41,117 nucleotides of DNA from Tissierellia bacterium (GCA_012839745.1 DUMS01000066.1:1-41117); one strand, 5' to 3'; counted from the stretch's first letter, positions 15,924-28,162 are shown. A program made the numbers and translations. The notes: a model not told the origin generated them from the sequence alone.

Positions 15924-16206
15924 ACTAACTCTTGTTAACATGGGGAAATATGTAAAATTTCATAGGGAGAACCTGGTGCATTTCTTTTCTGCAAAGGCAT
16001 ATATTAGGAATTTTGAAATTATGCACGTTTTAACTAAAGGAATCAGGTGAGTTAAAATATTAACATTAACATAAAAATTTTAATAATAATTATATCAAAA
16101 TCCAGATTATGACACCATCATAGGACAACTTTAGCAAGGCAAACTAAACTGCCCCCTCTACAGGCGGGAGTAGTTAATAATAATATAAAAATAGGAGGTT
16201 TTTTGA

Positions 16207-17388
16207 ATGAGAGAAGTAGTTATAGTGTCAGCTGTTAGAACACCAATAGGTACTTTTGGAGGAAGTTTCAAGGATGTATCAGCTGTAACTTTAGGTTCAA
16301 TTGTAGCCAAGGAAGCTATTAAAAGAGCAAATATCACTCCAGAAATGGTAGATGAAGTTATATTCGGTAACGTATTACAGGCAGGACAAGGACAAAACGT
16401 GGCAAGACAGGTATCAATTCATGCAGGTATTCCAATTGAAGTGCCATCATACACAGTAAACAAGGTTTGTGGTTCTGGTCTTAAGACTGTAGCCTTGGCA
16501 GCACAGGCTATACTGGCAGGAGATGCAGACATTATACTGGCAGGAGGAACAGAAAACATGTCTCAGGCACCATATATACTGAAAGGTGCAAGATGGGGAC
16601 AAAGAATGGGAGACGGAACTATAGAAGACTACATGGTTCATGATGGACTATGGGATATATTCAATGACTACCACATGGGTATTACTGCTGAAAACGTTGC
16701 TGCACAATGGAATATTACAAGGGAAGAACAGGACAAATTTGCATTAACAAGCCAGCAAAGGGCAGAAAAAGCTATTAAGAGCGGCAGATTCAAGGATGAA
16801 ATAGTTCCAGTATCAGTTCCACAGAGAAAAGGAGACCCAATAATAGTAGATACTGATGAACACCCAAGATTTGGAACAACTTTGGAAGGATTGGCTAAAT
16901 TAAAACCAGCATTCAAGAAAGACGGTACTGTAACAGCTGGAAATGCTTCAGGAATAAATGACGGAGCTGCAGCTTTAGTTGTCATGTCCAAGGAAAAAGC
17001 TGAAGAACTGGGAATTAAGCCACTGGCAACAATAGTATCATATGTTTCAGCAGGAGTGGATCCAAAGATAATGGGTACTGGCCCAATACCAGCATCTAGA
17101 AAAGCATTGGAGAAGGCTAATATGACAGTAGCAGATTTAGACCTGGTAGAAGCAAATGAAGCATTTGCTGCACAGTCCTTAGCAGTTGTAAAGGATTTAG
17201 GATTGGATCCTGAAAAGACAAATGTTAACGGTGGAGCTATAGCTTTAGGCCATCCAATTGGTGCTTCCGGTGCAAGAATTCTTGTAACATTACTGCACGA
17301 AATGGCAAAGAGAGATGCAAAAACTGGTCTTGCAACTCTGTGCATTGGCGGAGGCCAAGGTATTGCATTAATAGTAAAGAGAGACTAA
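16207..17388 (+). CDS. thlA: acetyl-CoA C-acetyltransferase (thiolase)
   Basis: This 393-aa type II biosynthetic thiolase condenses two acetyl-CoA to acetoacetyl-CoA or runs in reverse. All catalytic residues are present: nucleophile Cys88 in KVCGSG, His349 in GHPIGASG, and Cys379 in CIGGGQG. Length and motifs are standard for ThlA/AtoB. AGGAGG lies 7 nt before the ATG. The gene has its own tandem sigma-54 and sigma-A promoters with enhancer sites and Rex-like boxes, and the CoA-transferase genes follow 164 nt downstream. With these it can link acetoacetate/butyrate activation to acetyl-CoA. Confidence 0.95.
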   Translation: MREVVIVSAVRTPIGTFGGSFKDVSAVTLGSIVAKEAIKRANITPEMVDEVIFGNVLQAGQGQNVARQVSIHAGIPIEVPSYTVNKVCGSGLKTVALAAQAILAGDADIILAGGTENMSQAPYILKGARWGQRMGDGTIEDYMVHDGLWDIFNDYHMGITAENVAAQWNITREEQDKFALTSQQRAEKAIKSGRFKDEIVPVSVPQRKGDPIIVDTDEHPRFGTTLEGLAKLKPAFKKDGTVTAGNASGINDGAAALVVMSKEKAEELGIKPLATIVSYVSAGVDPKIMGTGPIPASRKALEKANMTVADLDLVEANEAFAAQSLAVVKDLGLDPEKTNVNGGAIALGHPIGASGARILVTLLHEMAKRDAKTGLATLCIGGGQGIALIVKRD

Positions 17389-17410
17389 TTTAAATAATTG
17401 CAAATAAAAG

Positions 17411-17448
17411 GAACAAAGCAAATGGAAGAAATTTCATTTGCTTTGTTC
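17411..17448 (+). terminator. hairpin after the thiolase gene
   Basis: Arms 17411-17424 and 17435-17448 pair perfectly over 14 bp with a 10-nt loop. No clear T-run follows, so termination may be partial and allow read-through to the CoA-transferase genes. Confidence 0.55.
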
Positions 17449-17488
17449 TGGATATTAAGTTTAAATATGTATTAAATTGTTCAATATA

Positions 17489-17526
17489 TTGATATATTAT
17501 CTAAAATTTGTTATAATTATGACAAA
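17489..17526 (+). promoter_or_regulatory. sigma-A promoter of the CoA-transferase genes with overlapping palindrome
   Basis: TTGATA (17489-17494), a 17-nt spacer and a perfect TATAAT (17512-17517) form a strong promoter. The third copy of the TTTGNNATAATTATNNCAAA element (17507-17526) overlaps the -10 box and differs by one base from the other two. No -24/-12 motif or TGTA-N10-TACA site was found here. Confidence 0.75.
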
Positions 17527-17552
17527 TACATTATACAGTTGGAGGTGTTTAT

Positions 17553-18209
17553 ATGAACAAGGTAATTTCAATAGAAGAAGCCATTAGTCACGTCAAGGAT
17601 GGTATGACTATAATGGTTGGAGGATTTTTGGGCTGTGGAAATCCTCATAAGATAATTGATGCATTGGTAGAAAAAGGAGTTAAAGATTTAACATTAATTT
17701 GCAACGACACCAGCTTTGTTGATTATGGAGTTGGAAAATTAATAGTCAACAAACAGGTAAAGAAGCTTATTGCTTCTCACGTAGGAACCAATAAGGAAAC
17801 TGGAAATCAGATGAACTCTGGCGAAATGGAAGTAACCCTTGTACCACAGGGCACTCTGGCAGAGAGAATTAGAGCAGGTGGAGCTGGATTAGGCGGCATT
17901 TTGACACCAACAGGTATAGGTACAGTTGTTGAAGAAGGCAAGCAGAAAATTGAAATTGACGGAAAGGAATACTTACTTGAACTGCCATTAAGGGCAGATG
18001 TAGCTTTAATAGCTGGACATACTGTAGATAAGATGGGAAACATAGTATATTATGGAGCAACCAGAAACTTCAACACTTTAATGGCAACTGCTGCAGATTT
18101 GGTAATAGTTGAAGCTGAACACATAGTGGAAGTAGGAGAAATTGATCAGAATGACGTTGTTACTCCAGGATTGTTTGTGGACTATATAGTTGATGGAGGT
18201 GACAGATAA
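17553..18209 (+). CDS. atoD: 3-oxoacid/acetoacetate-type CoA-transferase subunit A
   Basis: This 218-aa alpha subunit of a class I CoA transferase (AtoD/CtfA/ScoA) has the glycine-rich [22 protein letters not shown] at its start and the loops [22 protein letters not shown] and [13 protein letters not shown]. With subunit B it transfers CoA between acetoacetyl-, acetyl- or butyryl-type acids. The stop codon overlaps the start of subunit B by one base, so the two are translationally coupled and made in equal amounts. The ribosome site GGAGGTG is close to consensus. The naming as atoD rather than ctfA is by family only. Confidence 0.92.
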   Translation: MNKVISIEEAISHVKDGMTIMVGGFLGCGNPHKIIDALVEKGVKDLTLICNDTSFVDYGVGKLIVNKQVKKLIASHVGTNKETGNQMNSGEMEVTLVPQGTLAERIRAGGAGLGGILTPTGIGTVVEEGKQKIEIDGKEYLLELPLRADVALIAGHTVDKMGNIVYYGATRNFNTLMATAADLVIVEAEHIVEVGEIDQNDVVTPGLFVDYIVDGGDR

Positions 18210-18868
18210 TGGATAAGGCTCAAATTAAGGAATTTATTGCTAAGAGAGTAGCTAAGGAATTAAAGGATGGAGATATAGTAAACCTTGGAATAGGTTTGCC
18301 AACTATGGTTGCTAATTTCATTCCAGAAGGTGTAAACATATTCCTGCAATCAGAGAATGGTTTCATAGGATTAGGACCAGCTCCAGAACAGGACAAAGTG
18401 GATATGCATATAGTAAATGCAGGCGGACAGCCAGTTACAATACTGCCAGGCGGAGCGTTTTTCGATTCAGCCATGTCCTTTACCATCATCCGTGGAGGCC
18501 ATGTAGACGTAACAGTACTTGGAGCTTTACAGGTAGATGAAGAAGGAAATCTGGCCAACTGGATGATTCCAGGAAAGATGGTTCCTGGAATGGGAGGAGC
18601 CATGGACCTGGTAGTAGGAGCAAAGAAAGTAATAATTGCTATGGAACATACACAAAAAGGCAACCCTAAGATTCTTAAGAAATGCACTTTGCCACTTACT
18701 GCTGTAAAACAGGTGGATATGATTATAACAGAAATGGGCGTTATGGAAGTAACTGATAAAGGAATAGTACTTAAGGAGATAAATCCAGAGTTTACAGTTG
18801 AACAAGTACAGGCAGCTACAGAAGCTAAGCTTATAATAGCAGACGATTTAAAACCAATGGAAGTGTAA
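18209..18868 (+). CDS. atoA: 3-oxoacid/acetoacetate-type CoA-transferase subunit B
   Basis: This 219-aa beta subunit carries the catalytic glutamate Glu49 in [12 protein letters not shown], which forms the enzyme-CoA thioester. Other family stretches are [14 protein letters not shown] at the N-terminus, [11 protein letters not shown] and [18 protein letters not shown]. Its ATG overlaps the TAA of subunit A, with GGAGGTGA just upstream. A strong terminator follows, which closes the ato-like region. Together with the thiolase and atoE it points to uptake or release of acetoacetate/butyrate-class acids. Confidence 0.93.
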   Translation: MDKAQIKEFIAKRVAKELKDGDIVNLGIGLPTMVANFIPEGVNIFLQSENGFIGLGPAPEQDKVDMHIVNAGGQPVTILPGGAFFDSAMSFTIIRGGHVDVTVLGALQVDEEGNLANWMIPGKMVPGMGGAMDLVVGAKKVIIAMEHTQKGNPKILKKCTLPLTAVKQVDMIITEMGVMEVTDKGIVLKEINPEFTVEQVQAATEAKLIIADDLKPMEV

Positions 18869-18876
18869 TGCCTGGT

Positions 18877-18912
18877 AAAAAAATCCCTATTTTTTAGGGA
18901 TTTTTTTATTTT
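18877..18912 (+). terminator. terminator after the CoA-transferase genes
   Basis: A 13-bp stem with A-run and T-run sides (18877-18889 and 18895-18907) around a TTTTT loop, followed by more T residues, is a typical strong terminator. The atp operon starts only about 40 nt later. Confidence 0.9.
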
Positions 18913-18949
18913 TATGAATAATTCACCATAATAAAAATACACTAAAAGT

Positions 18950-19153
18950 ATGCTGAAAAACATTGCTTTAATAACTCAAATAGGATTATCCATGATAACT
19001 CCCATTTTACTGGGAGTATATATTGGTGGCATCATTGATGAAAAAGCTGGGACAAATATGGTGTTCAGGATTATATTCATATTGTTGGGAGTTGCTGTGG
19101 CTTTTATTCAGCTATTCAGGCTGGCAGGCAGGAAGGATGGAAAGAGGAAGTGA
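18950..19153 (+). CDS. AtpZ/AtpI-family small membrane protein
   Basis: This 67-aa protein with two predicted membrane helices (about 5-27 and 36-58) belongs to the AtpZ/AtpI family that heads many F-ATPase operons and is linked to c-ring assembly or Mg/Ca transport. The motif PILLGVYIGGIIDEK is typical. No Shine-Dalgarno sequence is visible before the ATG at 18950. The gene overlaps the next one by four bases. Confidence 0.75.
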   Translation: MLKNIALITQIGLSMITPILLGVYIGGIIDEKAGTNMVFRIIFILLGVAVAFIQLFRLAGRKDGKRK

Positions 19154-19548
19154 ATAATAACAGGCTGTCATACTACATAATAAGGAGAACAGTTATATAC
19201 AGCTTATTTGCCACAGGCGTTTTTTTTGGATTCAAGGAACCAAAGCCTCTGGTATTGGGATTTATATTTGGCACCAGCATAGGAATACTGGGATTTAAAC
19301 TGCTGGAGCTTACCATCAACAAGGCTGTAACCATGCCTCCTGAAAAAGCTTTCTTTTATGCCTTTTGTCAATACATCATGCGATATATGATATATGGAAT
19401 TGTACTTGCTGTTGCAGCTTTGGCAGATTATTTGAGCCTGGTTACTGCAATAATTGGGCTGCTCATGATAAAGATAGTAATACTTACCAGTGCAATTTTT
19501 AATATAATACCCAGCAATAAAACCAAAGGGGGAGAAAATAATTTATAG
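19150..19548 (+). CDS. atpI: ATP synthase subunit I
   Basis: This 132-aa protein with four predicted membrane segments sits exactly where AtpI belongs, just before atpB. AtpI helps assemble the c-ring. The sequence is poorly conserved in this family, so the call rests on topology, size and position. The start is GTG at 19150 in a GTGA overlap with the previous stop, preceded by AAAGAGG. Translation is probably coupled. Confidence 0.75.
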   Translation: MNNNRLSYYIIRRTVIYSLFATGVFFGFKEPKPLVLGFIFGTSIGILGFKLLELTINKAVTMPPEKAFFYAFCQYIMRYMIYGIVLAVAALADYLSLVTAIIGLLMIKIVILTSAIFNIIPSNKTKGGENNL

Positions 19549-19580
19549 CAATAATTTTGTACCCGTAGAAAGGAAGGATA

Positions 19581-20255
19581 TTGTTGTTTGAAATAACATT
19601 TAATCTGTTAAATAGGGAAATAATAATACCTGATACCATTGTAAATGTATATATTGTAGTATTTGCCTTGCTTATATTTGCAATGGCAGTAAACAGGAAG
19701 ATAAGAAAAGCAGATTTATCCAAACCCCCATCAGGGTTATTAAATGTAATGGAAATACTGGTAGAAACAGTAGAAAACCTGGTTAAACAGACCATGGGAG
19801 AAAAGCAGGTCTGGTTTAGCCCATATATTTTCACCCTTATGGCTTTTCTGTTAGTAGCAAATCTGTCTGGACTGCTGGGGTTTACACCGCCAACATCTGA
19901 CTACAGCGTAACCCTTACGCTGGCTCTGGTTACATTTACTTTAACCCAGTTCTTTGGCATAAAGAATAATGGCATTGATGGATATATAAAGGGATTCTTT
20001 CAGCCATTGCCATTTCTTCTGCCCCTTAATATACTGGGGGAGCTGGCAAATCCAATATCATTGTCTTTCCGTCTATTTGGAAACATATTAAGTGGTGTGA
20101 TAATAATGAGCCTTATATACAATGCATTGGGATTAGTTGCTCCCCTAGTAACGCCAGTGCTGCATGCATATTTTGATGTGTTTTCAGGGCTATTGCAGAC
20201 CTTTATATTTGCAATGCTTACAATGATTTTCATAGGAGGCAATTTTGACAATTAG
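19581..20255 (+). CDS. atpB: ATP synthase F0 subunit a
   Basis: This 224-aa membrane protein with about five to six helices carries the essential arginine, Arg164, in PISLSFRLFGNILSG, which faces the c-ring and drives ion release. The start is TTG at 19581 (another TTG follows immediately), with AAAGGA 6 nt upstream; the first ATG would remove more than 30 residues. Length is normal for clostridial AtpB. Confidence 0.93.
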   Translation: MLFEITFNLLNREIIIPDTIVNVYIVVFALLIFAMAVNRKIRKADLSKPPSGLLNVMEILVETVENLVKQTMGEKQVWFSPYIFTLMAFLLVANLSGLLGFTPPTSDYSVTLTLALVTFTLTQFFGIKNNGIDGYIKGFFQPLPFLLPLNILGELANPISLSFRLFGNILSGVIIMSLIYNALGLVAPLVTPVLHAYFDVFSGLLQTFIFAMLTMIFIGGNFDN

Positions 20256-20564
<309 letters not shown>

Positions 20565-20636
20565 GAAAATCAGGGATCCTGTTTATTCCTGGTAAATAGG
20601 GTCCCCTGTAATATGCCCTAAGAAGGAGGTTATTAG

Positions 20637-21149
20637 ATGAATATTGACATAAGGGTAATACCAGATGGCTTATCTGTTGTGCTGACTTTAATAGCAACTC
20701 TGATACTTTTTTTTGGGTTAAGGAAACTATTGTATAAGCCAGTATCAAAGATGCTAAATGACAGGAAGGAAAGGATAAACAAGGACATAGAAGGGGCTAA
20801 AAGCCTAAAGGAAGAAGCAATGAAGCTAAGGGAGGAATATGAAGTTAGAATATCCCAGGCTAAAAGGGAAGCCCAGGAGATTATAGAATCAGGAAGAAAA
20901 AGGGGAGAGGAAATCAGGGAAAGCATAATAGCTGAAGCAAGAGAGGAAGCAAACAACATACTTGAAAGGGCAAAGAAGGAAATAAACAAGGAAATGGAAA
21001 AAGCTTTATTTGATATAAAGGTTCAAACTTTAGAAATGGCCTTATTGATAGCTTCAAGTATATTGGAGGAAAATCTGACACTGGATAAGCATAAGCAGCT
21101 AATAAATAGATTTGTAGATGAGGTAGGGACTCAGAGATGGCAGATTTAG
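20637..21149 (+). CDS. atpF: ATP synthase F0 subunit b
   Basis: This 170-aa peripheral-stalk protein has one N-terminal membrane helix (about 12-30, LSVVLTLIATLILFFGL) followed by a long charged coiled coil (about 40-140). AAGGAGG precedes the ATG. Its end overlaps atpH by 13 nt. Confidence 0.93.
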   Translation: MNIDIRVIPDGLSVVLTLIATLILFFGLRKLLYKPVSKMLNDRKERINKDIEGAKSLKEEAMKLREEYEVRISQAKREAQEIIESGRKRGEEIRESIIAEAREEANNILERAKKEINKEMEKALFDIKVQTLEMALLIASSILEENLTLDKHKQLINRFVDEVGTQRWQI

Positions 21150-21673
21150 TAAGCAAAAGGTATGCATATGCACTGTTTGAAGCTGGTCTGGAGCTGAATA
21201 AGCTGAAGGAATTCAAAGAGGACTTTTCATCTGTTACACTTGTATTCCTTAAGGAAACAGGGTTAAGAAAGGTCCTTTTGCATCCAAAGGTATCAAGGGA
21301 TGAAAAGAAGGAGCTTCTGAAAAATATATTTTATGGAAGGATATCAGAGGAAGTATTGAACTTTCTGTATGTGCTGGTAGATAAGAGAAGGGAAAATGCA
21401 ATTGAAAGAATTAACAAGGAGTTTTTAAAGCTTTTCAATGAACATGAAAATATAATCGAAGTAACAGCAGTAACTTCTGTTTTAATGGATGACAATATTA
21501 AAAACAAGCTGAGGATAACACTGGAGAACAAGCTGAACAAAAGGGTTCAGCTGAAAAATGTTGTAGACAGGAGCATAATAGGCGGTGTCCTTTTAAGCAT
21601 TGGAAACAAGGTAATTGATGGAACTGTAAAAGGCAAACTTAAAGAAATGGAAAAATCCATAAAAGGTGCATAA
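21137..21673 (+). CDS. atpH: ATP synthase F1 subunit delta
   Basis: This 178-aa protein joins the peripheral stalk to the top of F1. It is of usual length, with the N-terminal helical bundle ([14 protein letters not shown]) and the C-terminal [22 protein letters not shown] signature. The start lies within atpF, so the two are translationally coupled. Confidence 0.93.
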   Translation: MADLVSKRYAYALFEAGLELNKLKEFKEDFSSVTLVFLKETGLRKVLLHPKVSRDEKKELLKNIFYGRISEEVLNFLYVLVDKRRENAIERINKEFLKLFNEHENIIEVTAVTSVLMDDNIKNKLRITLENKLNKRVQLKNVVDRSIIGGVLLSIGNKVIDGTVKGKLKEMEKSIKGA

Positions 21674-21696
21674 TATACGAAAGTCGGGGTGAAACG

Positions 21697-23205
21697 ATGG
21701 AATTAAGGCCAGAAGAAATAAGTTCTGTCATTAAGGAGCAGATAAAAAAATATGAAAAGAAGCTGGAAATGGTAGATACAGGCACAGTGCTTACTGTAGG
21801 AGATGGAGTAGCAAGAATTCACGGGCTGGAAGGCTGTATGGCCAATGAGCTTATTGAATTTCCCGGAGGAGTCTACGGAATGGCACTAAATCTTGAGGAG
21901 GACAATGTAGGATGTGTGCTTTTAGGCTCTGATGAGAACATAAGGGAAGGGGATATGGTAAGGAAGACCAACAGAATAGTGGAAGTTCCTGTTGGGGACG
22001 TAATGATTGGAAGGGTTGTAAATGCTCTGGGACAGCCTATTGATGGCAAGGGGCCTATAAATGCAACTAAGTTCAGGCCCATTGAAAGGATAGCACCTGG
22101 AGTAATCACCAGGGAATCGGTAAACCAGCCTTTACAAACAGGCATTAAATCCATAGATTCCATGTTTCCAATAGGAAGGGGCCAGAGGGAGCTTATAATA
22201 GGAGACAGGCAAACGGGCAAGACTGCCATTGCTGTAGATACCATCATAAACCAGAAGGGACAGAATGTCATATGCATATATGTTGCCATAGGCCAGAAGA
22301 GGTCCACAGTGGCTCAGATAGTTGACGTACTTGAAAAACACGGTGCAATGGACTATACAATAGTTGTATCTGCTACTGCCAGTGAACTGGCTCCACTGCA
22401 ATACATAGCCCCTTATGCAGGTTGCGCCATGGGAGAGGAATTTATGGACAATGGCAGGGATGTACTGATTGTTTACGATGATTTATCAAAGCATGCCATT
22501 GCATATAGGGCAATGTCCCTCTTGCTAAGAAGGCCCCCTGGACGCGAGGCTTATCCTGGAGATGTATTCTATCTCCACTCAAGGCTTTTGGAAAGGGCAG
22601 CAAAGCTGAGCAAGGGATATGGTGGAGGCTCTATTACTGCCCTTCCCATAATAGAAACCCAGGCTGGGGATATTTCAGCCTATATACCTACAAATGTAAT
22701 ATCCATTACAGATGGCCAGATATTTCTGGAAACTGACCTGTTCTTTGCTGGATTCAGGCCAGCCATAAATACTGGCCTGTCGGTGTCAAGGGTAGGAGGG
22801 GCAGCCCAAATAAAAGCCATGAAAAAGGTGGCAGGAAGCTTAAAGCTTGAGCTTGCCCAGTATAGGGACCTGGCTGCATTTGCCCAGTTTGGTTCAGAGC
22901 TTGATAAGGATACAAGGCAGAGGCTTGAACAGGGAGAGCGAATAATGGAGCTTTTGAAGCAGCCTCAATACAGTCCTGTAAGCGTAGAGCACCAGGTAAT
23001 CATATTCTATGTGGCAATTAACAAATACCTGTCAGATATACCTGTAAATAGAATAAGGCAGTTCGAGAAGGAATTTCTGCAGTATGTAGACAACAACTAT
23101 CCGGATATAGTTGAATCAATAAGGGAGACCAAGGATTTAACGGAGAATACTGAAAAGAGAATAACAGAAGCTGTTCATGAATTCAAGAAAAGCTTTGTCC
23201 TCTAA
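21697..23205 (+). CDS. atpA: ATP synthase F1 subunit alpha
   Basis: This 502-aa nucleotide-binding, non-catalytic subunit is of standard length. Walker A GDRQTGKT lies at residues 169-176. Other conserved stretches are [42 protein letters not shown] and [12 protein letters not shown]. The ribosome site is a weak GGGGTGA. Gene order H-A-G-D-C is canonical. Confidence 0.98.
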   Translation: MELRPEEISSVIKEQIKKYEKKLEMVDTGTVLTVGDGVARIHGLEGCMANELIEFPGGVYGMALNLEEDNVGCVLLGSDENIREGDMVRKTNRIVEVPVGDVMIGRVVNALGQPIDGKGPINATKFRPIERIAPGVITRESVNQPLQTGIKSIDSMFPIGRGQRELIIGDRQTGKTAIAVDTIINQKGQNVICIYVAIGQKRSTVAQIVDVLEKHGAMDYTIVVSATASELAPLQYIAPYAGCAMGEEFMDNGRDVLIVYDDLSKHAIAYRAMSLLLRRPPGREAYPGDVFYLHSRLLERAAKLSKGYGGGSITALPIIETQAGDISAYIPTNVISITDGQIFLETDLFFAGFRPAINTGLSVSRVGGAAQIKAMKKVAGSLKLELAQYRDLAAFAQFGSELDKDTRQRLEQGERIMELLKQPQYSPVSVEHQVIIFYVAINKYLSDIPVNRIRQFEKEFLQYVDNNYPDIVESIRETKDLTENTEKRITEAVHEFKKSFVL

Positions 23206-23220
23206 GGCGGAGGTGGTTAT

Positions 23221-25498
<2,278 letters not shown>

Positions 25499-25500
25499 TC

Positions 25501-25923
25501 ATGGGATTTAAGCTGGAAATAGTTACTCCTGAAAGGGTTTTTTTCTCCGATGAAGTGGATATGGTGATTTTAAGGGGAATAGATGGGGATTTTGCAATAC
25601 TTAAAAACAGGGCTCCCATAATAACTCCTCTTGCTACGGGGAAGATTAGAATAAAAAAGGACGGAGTGGAAAGAGTCGCATCCATTTCTGAAGGATATGT
25701 TTCAGTTACAAGGGAAAAGACTACAGTGATTACTGATTCAGCTGAATGGCCTGAGGAAATAGACGTTGAAAGGGCAAAAGAGTCAAAGGAAAGGGCTGAA
25801 AGGCGATTAAGCCAAAGGGAAGGAATTGATATACTTAGAGCTGAAGCCTCCCTTAGAAGGGCCATAAACAGGCTGGAAGTTGCAAAATTAATAAAAAATA
25901 ACAAAGAAAATATTAACCATTAA
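25501..25923 (+). CDS. atpC: ATP synthase F1 subunit epsilon
   Basis: This 140-aa protein has an N-terminal beta sandwich (VTPERVFFSDEVDMVILRG, then GDFAILKNRAP) and a C-terminal two-helix regulatory arm rich in Arg and Glu. It starts 2 nt after the beta stop and is followed by a strong terminator, ending the operon. Confidence 0.95.
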   Translation: MGFKLEIVTPERVFFSDEVDMVILRGIDGDFAILKNRAPIITPLATGKIRIKKDGVERVASISEGYVSVTREKTTVITDSAEWPEEIDVERAKESKERAERRLSQREGIDILRAEASLRRAINRLEVAKLIKNNKENINH

Positions 25924-25928
25924 GGTAT

Positions 25929-25979
25929 AAAAAATACCCTTTCCTGGCAATACTTTTACCATAGGAAAGGGTATTTTTT
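25929..25979 (+). terminator. atp operon terminator
   Basis: Arms 25929-25945 and 25963-25979 pair perfectly over 17 bp, with an A-run on the left and a six-T run on the right. The symmetry could terminate from both sides, although no convergent gene is present. Confidence 0.9.
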
Positions 25980-25980
25980 A

Positions 25981-26017
25981 TGATGTGAATGTTTTGTCCC
26001 CCTTTACATTCACATCA
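25981..26017 (+). other. second hairpin directly after the atp terminator
   Basis: Arms 25981-25992 and 26006-26017 pair over 12 bp (TGATGTGAATGT with ACATTCACATCA) around a C/T-rich loop. It lies about 28 nt before the ywmB ribosome site and may be a leader structure or operator. Confidence 0.45.
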
Positions 26018-26056
26018 CATATACCCTTTCCATTAATAATATATGGAGGTTTGGGT

Positions 26057-26851
26057 ATGAAAGGTTTTAAAAGGCTTATACTTTTGGGAATTATACTGGT
26101 TTTATTGACTCCTGTTTTTGGACTGACTAAAAATGATGATGAAATGGACCTGATGCTTGGAATACTTAGAGATACGGGAGCATCCTTCGTAGAAAGCGAC
26201 ATTGCCCTGGGCGGAGTAATACTGGACAGATTTATTGATGAAGAGGAATTATTGAAGTTAGGAAATCATATAAAGGATGAAATGAATATAATGGGAACAC
26301 TGACAGATTATGATTTAAATCAGTGCCTGCAGTTGGGACATAAACACTACAGCCAGAAGCTTACAAAGGATGAAGGGCTGAATCAGCTTGTTATACAGGG
26401 AATGGATAGCCTGGGAAATATTGTTACCATAAGCATTTCCTCCTATGAAGTAGAGGGCTACCCTGGAGAGACTTCTCTTTTTATTAATTTAATAAATAAT
26501 AACCACTTTGTCAAAAATAATGATATAATATTAAAAGTGGATAATATTTTTCAAAGATATGACAAGATGATGAATGTAACAAAATGCATTGTAGGTACAA
26601 TTGATGGAAGAATTGACATTGATGAAAGCGAAGACAAGGTTTTAAAATCTGCAAGGAAGTTCAGGGGAAGGGTAGTGGAATCATATAAGGAAGAAGGAGT
26701 ATTAAGCCTTTCTATGTTTACTCCTTATATAGATGAATACATCTATACAGGTACCAGGAAGATGAACCTGAATATTGCAGTAAATTATAATGAATGTGAA
26801 GACAAAACCTATGTTTGGATTGGAACACCCATAATAACCATTGGATATTGA
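26057..26851 (+). CDS. ywmB: YwmB-family protein
   Basis: This 264-aa protein has an N-terminal signal/anchor segment (about 5-23, hydrophobic after a Lys/Arg-rich start) and an extracytoplasmic domain resembling the YwmB/TATA-box-binding-like family. Its position between atpC and murA matches ywmB in Bacillus. Function is not established. The ATG at 26057 follows GGAGGT and begins exactly at the signal peptide; an earlier in-frame start would prefix non-conserved residues encoded by the leader hairpin. It is 15 nt from murA, so probably cotranscribed. Confidence 0.72.
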   Translation: MKGFKRLILLGIILVLLTPVFGLTKNDDEMDLMLGILRDTGASFVESDIALGGVILDRFIDEEELLKLGNHIKDEMNIMGTLTDYDLNQCLQLGHKHYSQKLTKDEGLNQLVIQGMDSLGNIVTISISSYEVEGYPGETSLFINLINNNHFVKNNDIILKVDNIFQRYDKMMNVTKCIVGTIDGRIDIDESEDKVLKSARKFRGRVVESYKEEGVLSLSMFTPYIDEYIYTGTRKMNLNIAVNYNECEDKTYVWIGTPIITIGY

Positions 26852-26866
26852 AGCAGGAGGGATAGA

Positions 26867-28123
26867 ATGAGCAAATTTTTGGTGGAAAAATGTCCTCCTT
26901 TAAGAGGAACAGTGAGAATAAGCGGAGCAAAGAATTCAGCTCTTCCAATACTGGCAGCATCACTTTTGGGCACTGAGGACATTATACTGGAGGATGTTCC
27001 CAGGTTAAAGGATGTAGAAGTAATGTGTGAAGTGCTATCATACCTAGGTGCTAAGGTGGAATTCTTAGATAAGGGAATTATAAGGATTAATTCTAAGGAT
27101 ATTAATAATTATGAAACACCTTATGAGCTGATGAGCAAGATGAGGGCATCTTTTTTGGTGATGGGACCTTTACTGACCCGATTGGGCAAGACAAAAACAT
27201 CCTTGCCTGGAGGCTGTGCTATTGGAACCAGGCCAATAGATTTGCACTTAAAGGGATTTAGAGCTCTTGGAGCTGAAATAGATGTAAACCATGGAAATAT
27301 AGGCGCCTATGCAGAGAAGCTTGTTGGTGACAGAATATACTTAGACTTTCCAAGCGTTGGAGCTACTGAAAACATAATGATGGCTGCCGTAATGGCAGAG
27401 GGAGAAACCATAATAGACAATGCTGCAATGGAGCCTGAAATAGTTGATTTATCAAACTTTTTAAATAAGCTTGGAGCAGATATCAAGGGAGCAGGTACCA
27501 GCAGCATTAGAATAAAGGGTGTAAAGGAGCTAGGAGGAGCAACCCACTCAATTATTCCCGATAGAATTGAAGCAGGAACCTTTATGGTAGCTGCAGCCAT
27601 TACAAAAGGGGATGTAACAGTTGAGAATGTTATATCAAGCCATATAAAGCCAATAATTGCAAAGCTCAGGGAAGCTGGATGTGTCATTATTGAAAATGAA
27701 AATGGAGATAAGGTAAGGGTAATTGGAAACGGAAGGCCCAAGGCAGTAGATATCAAGACCCTGCCATATCCTGGATTTCCTACAGACATGCAGGCCCAGT
27801 TTATGGCTCTAATGAGTATCTCCAAGGGGACAAGTGTTATAATAGAAACTGTTTTTGAAAATAGGTTTATGCATGTGGATGAGCTTAAGAGAATGGGTGC
27901 AGATATAAAAATTGATGGAAGATCAGCAATAATTCAGGGAGTGGAAAGCCTTATGTCAGCCCCTGTAAAAGCAACAGACCTGAGGGCAGGTGCAGCACTT
28001 GTGCTGGCTGGACTGGTTTCCGACGGGGTTACGGAAATAGGCGATATCCACCATATAGACAGAGGGTATGAAAACATTGAGGAAAAATTTGCAAAATTAG
28101 GAGCAAAGATAAAAAGGGTATAA
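26867..28123 (+). CDS. murA: UDP-N-acetylglucosamine 1-carboxyvinyltransferase (MurA)
   Basis: This 418-aa enzyme adds enolpyruvate from PEP to UDP-GlcNAc, the first committed step of peptidoglycan synthesis. The two inside-out barrels are complete. Lys22 (SGAKN), Arg93 and the active-site Cys117 in [13 protein letters not shown] are visible. The Cys form is the fosfomycin-sensitive type. CAGGAGG precedes the ATG. Confidence 0.97.
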   Translation: MSKFLVEKCPPLRGTVRISGAKNSALPILAASLLGTEDIILEDVPRLKDVEVMCEVLSYLGAKVEFLDKGIIRINSKDINNYETPYELMSKMRASFLVMGPLLTRLGKTKTSLPGGCAIGTRPIDLHLKGFRALGAEIDVNHGNIGAYAEKLVGDRIYLDFPSVGATENIMMAAVMAEGETIIDNAAMEPEIVDLSNFLNKLGADIKGAGTSSIRIKGVKELGGATHSIIPDRIEAGTFMVAAAITKGDVTVENVISSHIKPIIAKLREAGCVIIENENGDKVRVIGNGRPKAVDIKTLPYPGFPTDMQAQFMALMSISKGTSVIIETVFENRFMHVDELKRMGADIKIDGRSAIIQGVESLMSAPVKATDLRAGAALVLAGLVSDGVTEIGDIHHIDRGYENIEEKFAKLGAKIKRV

Positions 28124-28162
28124 ATCACGAGACTGGTATATATGCCGGTCCATTCCATAGAC

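Larger units (their letters stand above)
15540..16206 (+). other. 667-nt regulatory region between atoE and the thiolase gene
   Basis: It contains no convincing gene. It repeats the layout seen before atoE: a terminator with two TGTA-N10-TACA sites, a third perfect palindromic copy, a -24/-12 promoter, a sigma-A promoter with palindrome and a Rex-like box. A leader of about 370 nt (from the sigma-54 start) follows. In the last 280 nt I see only a 6-bp GTGCAT/ATGCAC repeat and the ribosome site at 16194-16199. Confidence 0.8.

Noticed and set aside
16668-17345. 225-codon minus-strand ORF opposite the thiolase gene
   Set aside because: It is an antisense shadow of a strongly conserved gene with intact catalytic residues; no ribosome site or family match.
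17411-17448. Possible sigma-54 promoter before the CoA-transferase genes
   Set aside because: The only GG and TGC candidates are 14 nt apart instead of 10 and belong to the hairpin arms.
18220-18963. 247-codon minus-strand ORF opposite CoA-transferase subunit B
   Set aside because: Antisense shadow; it also crosses a terminator.
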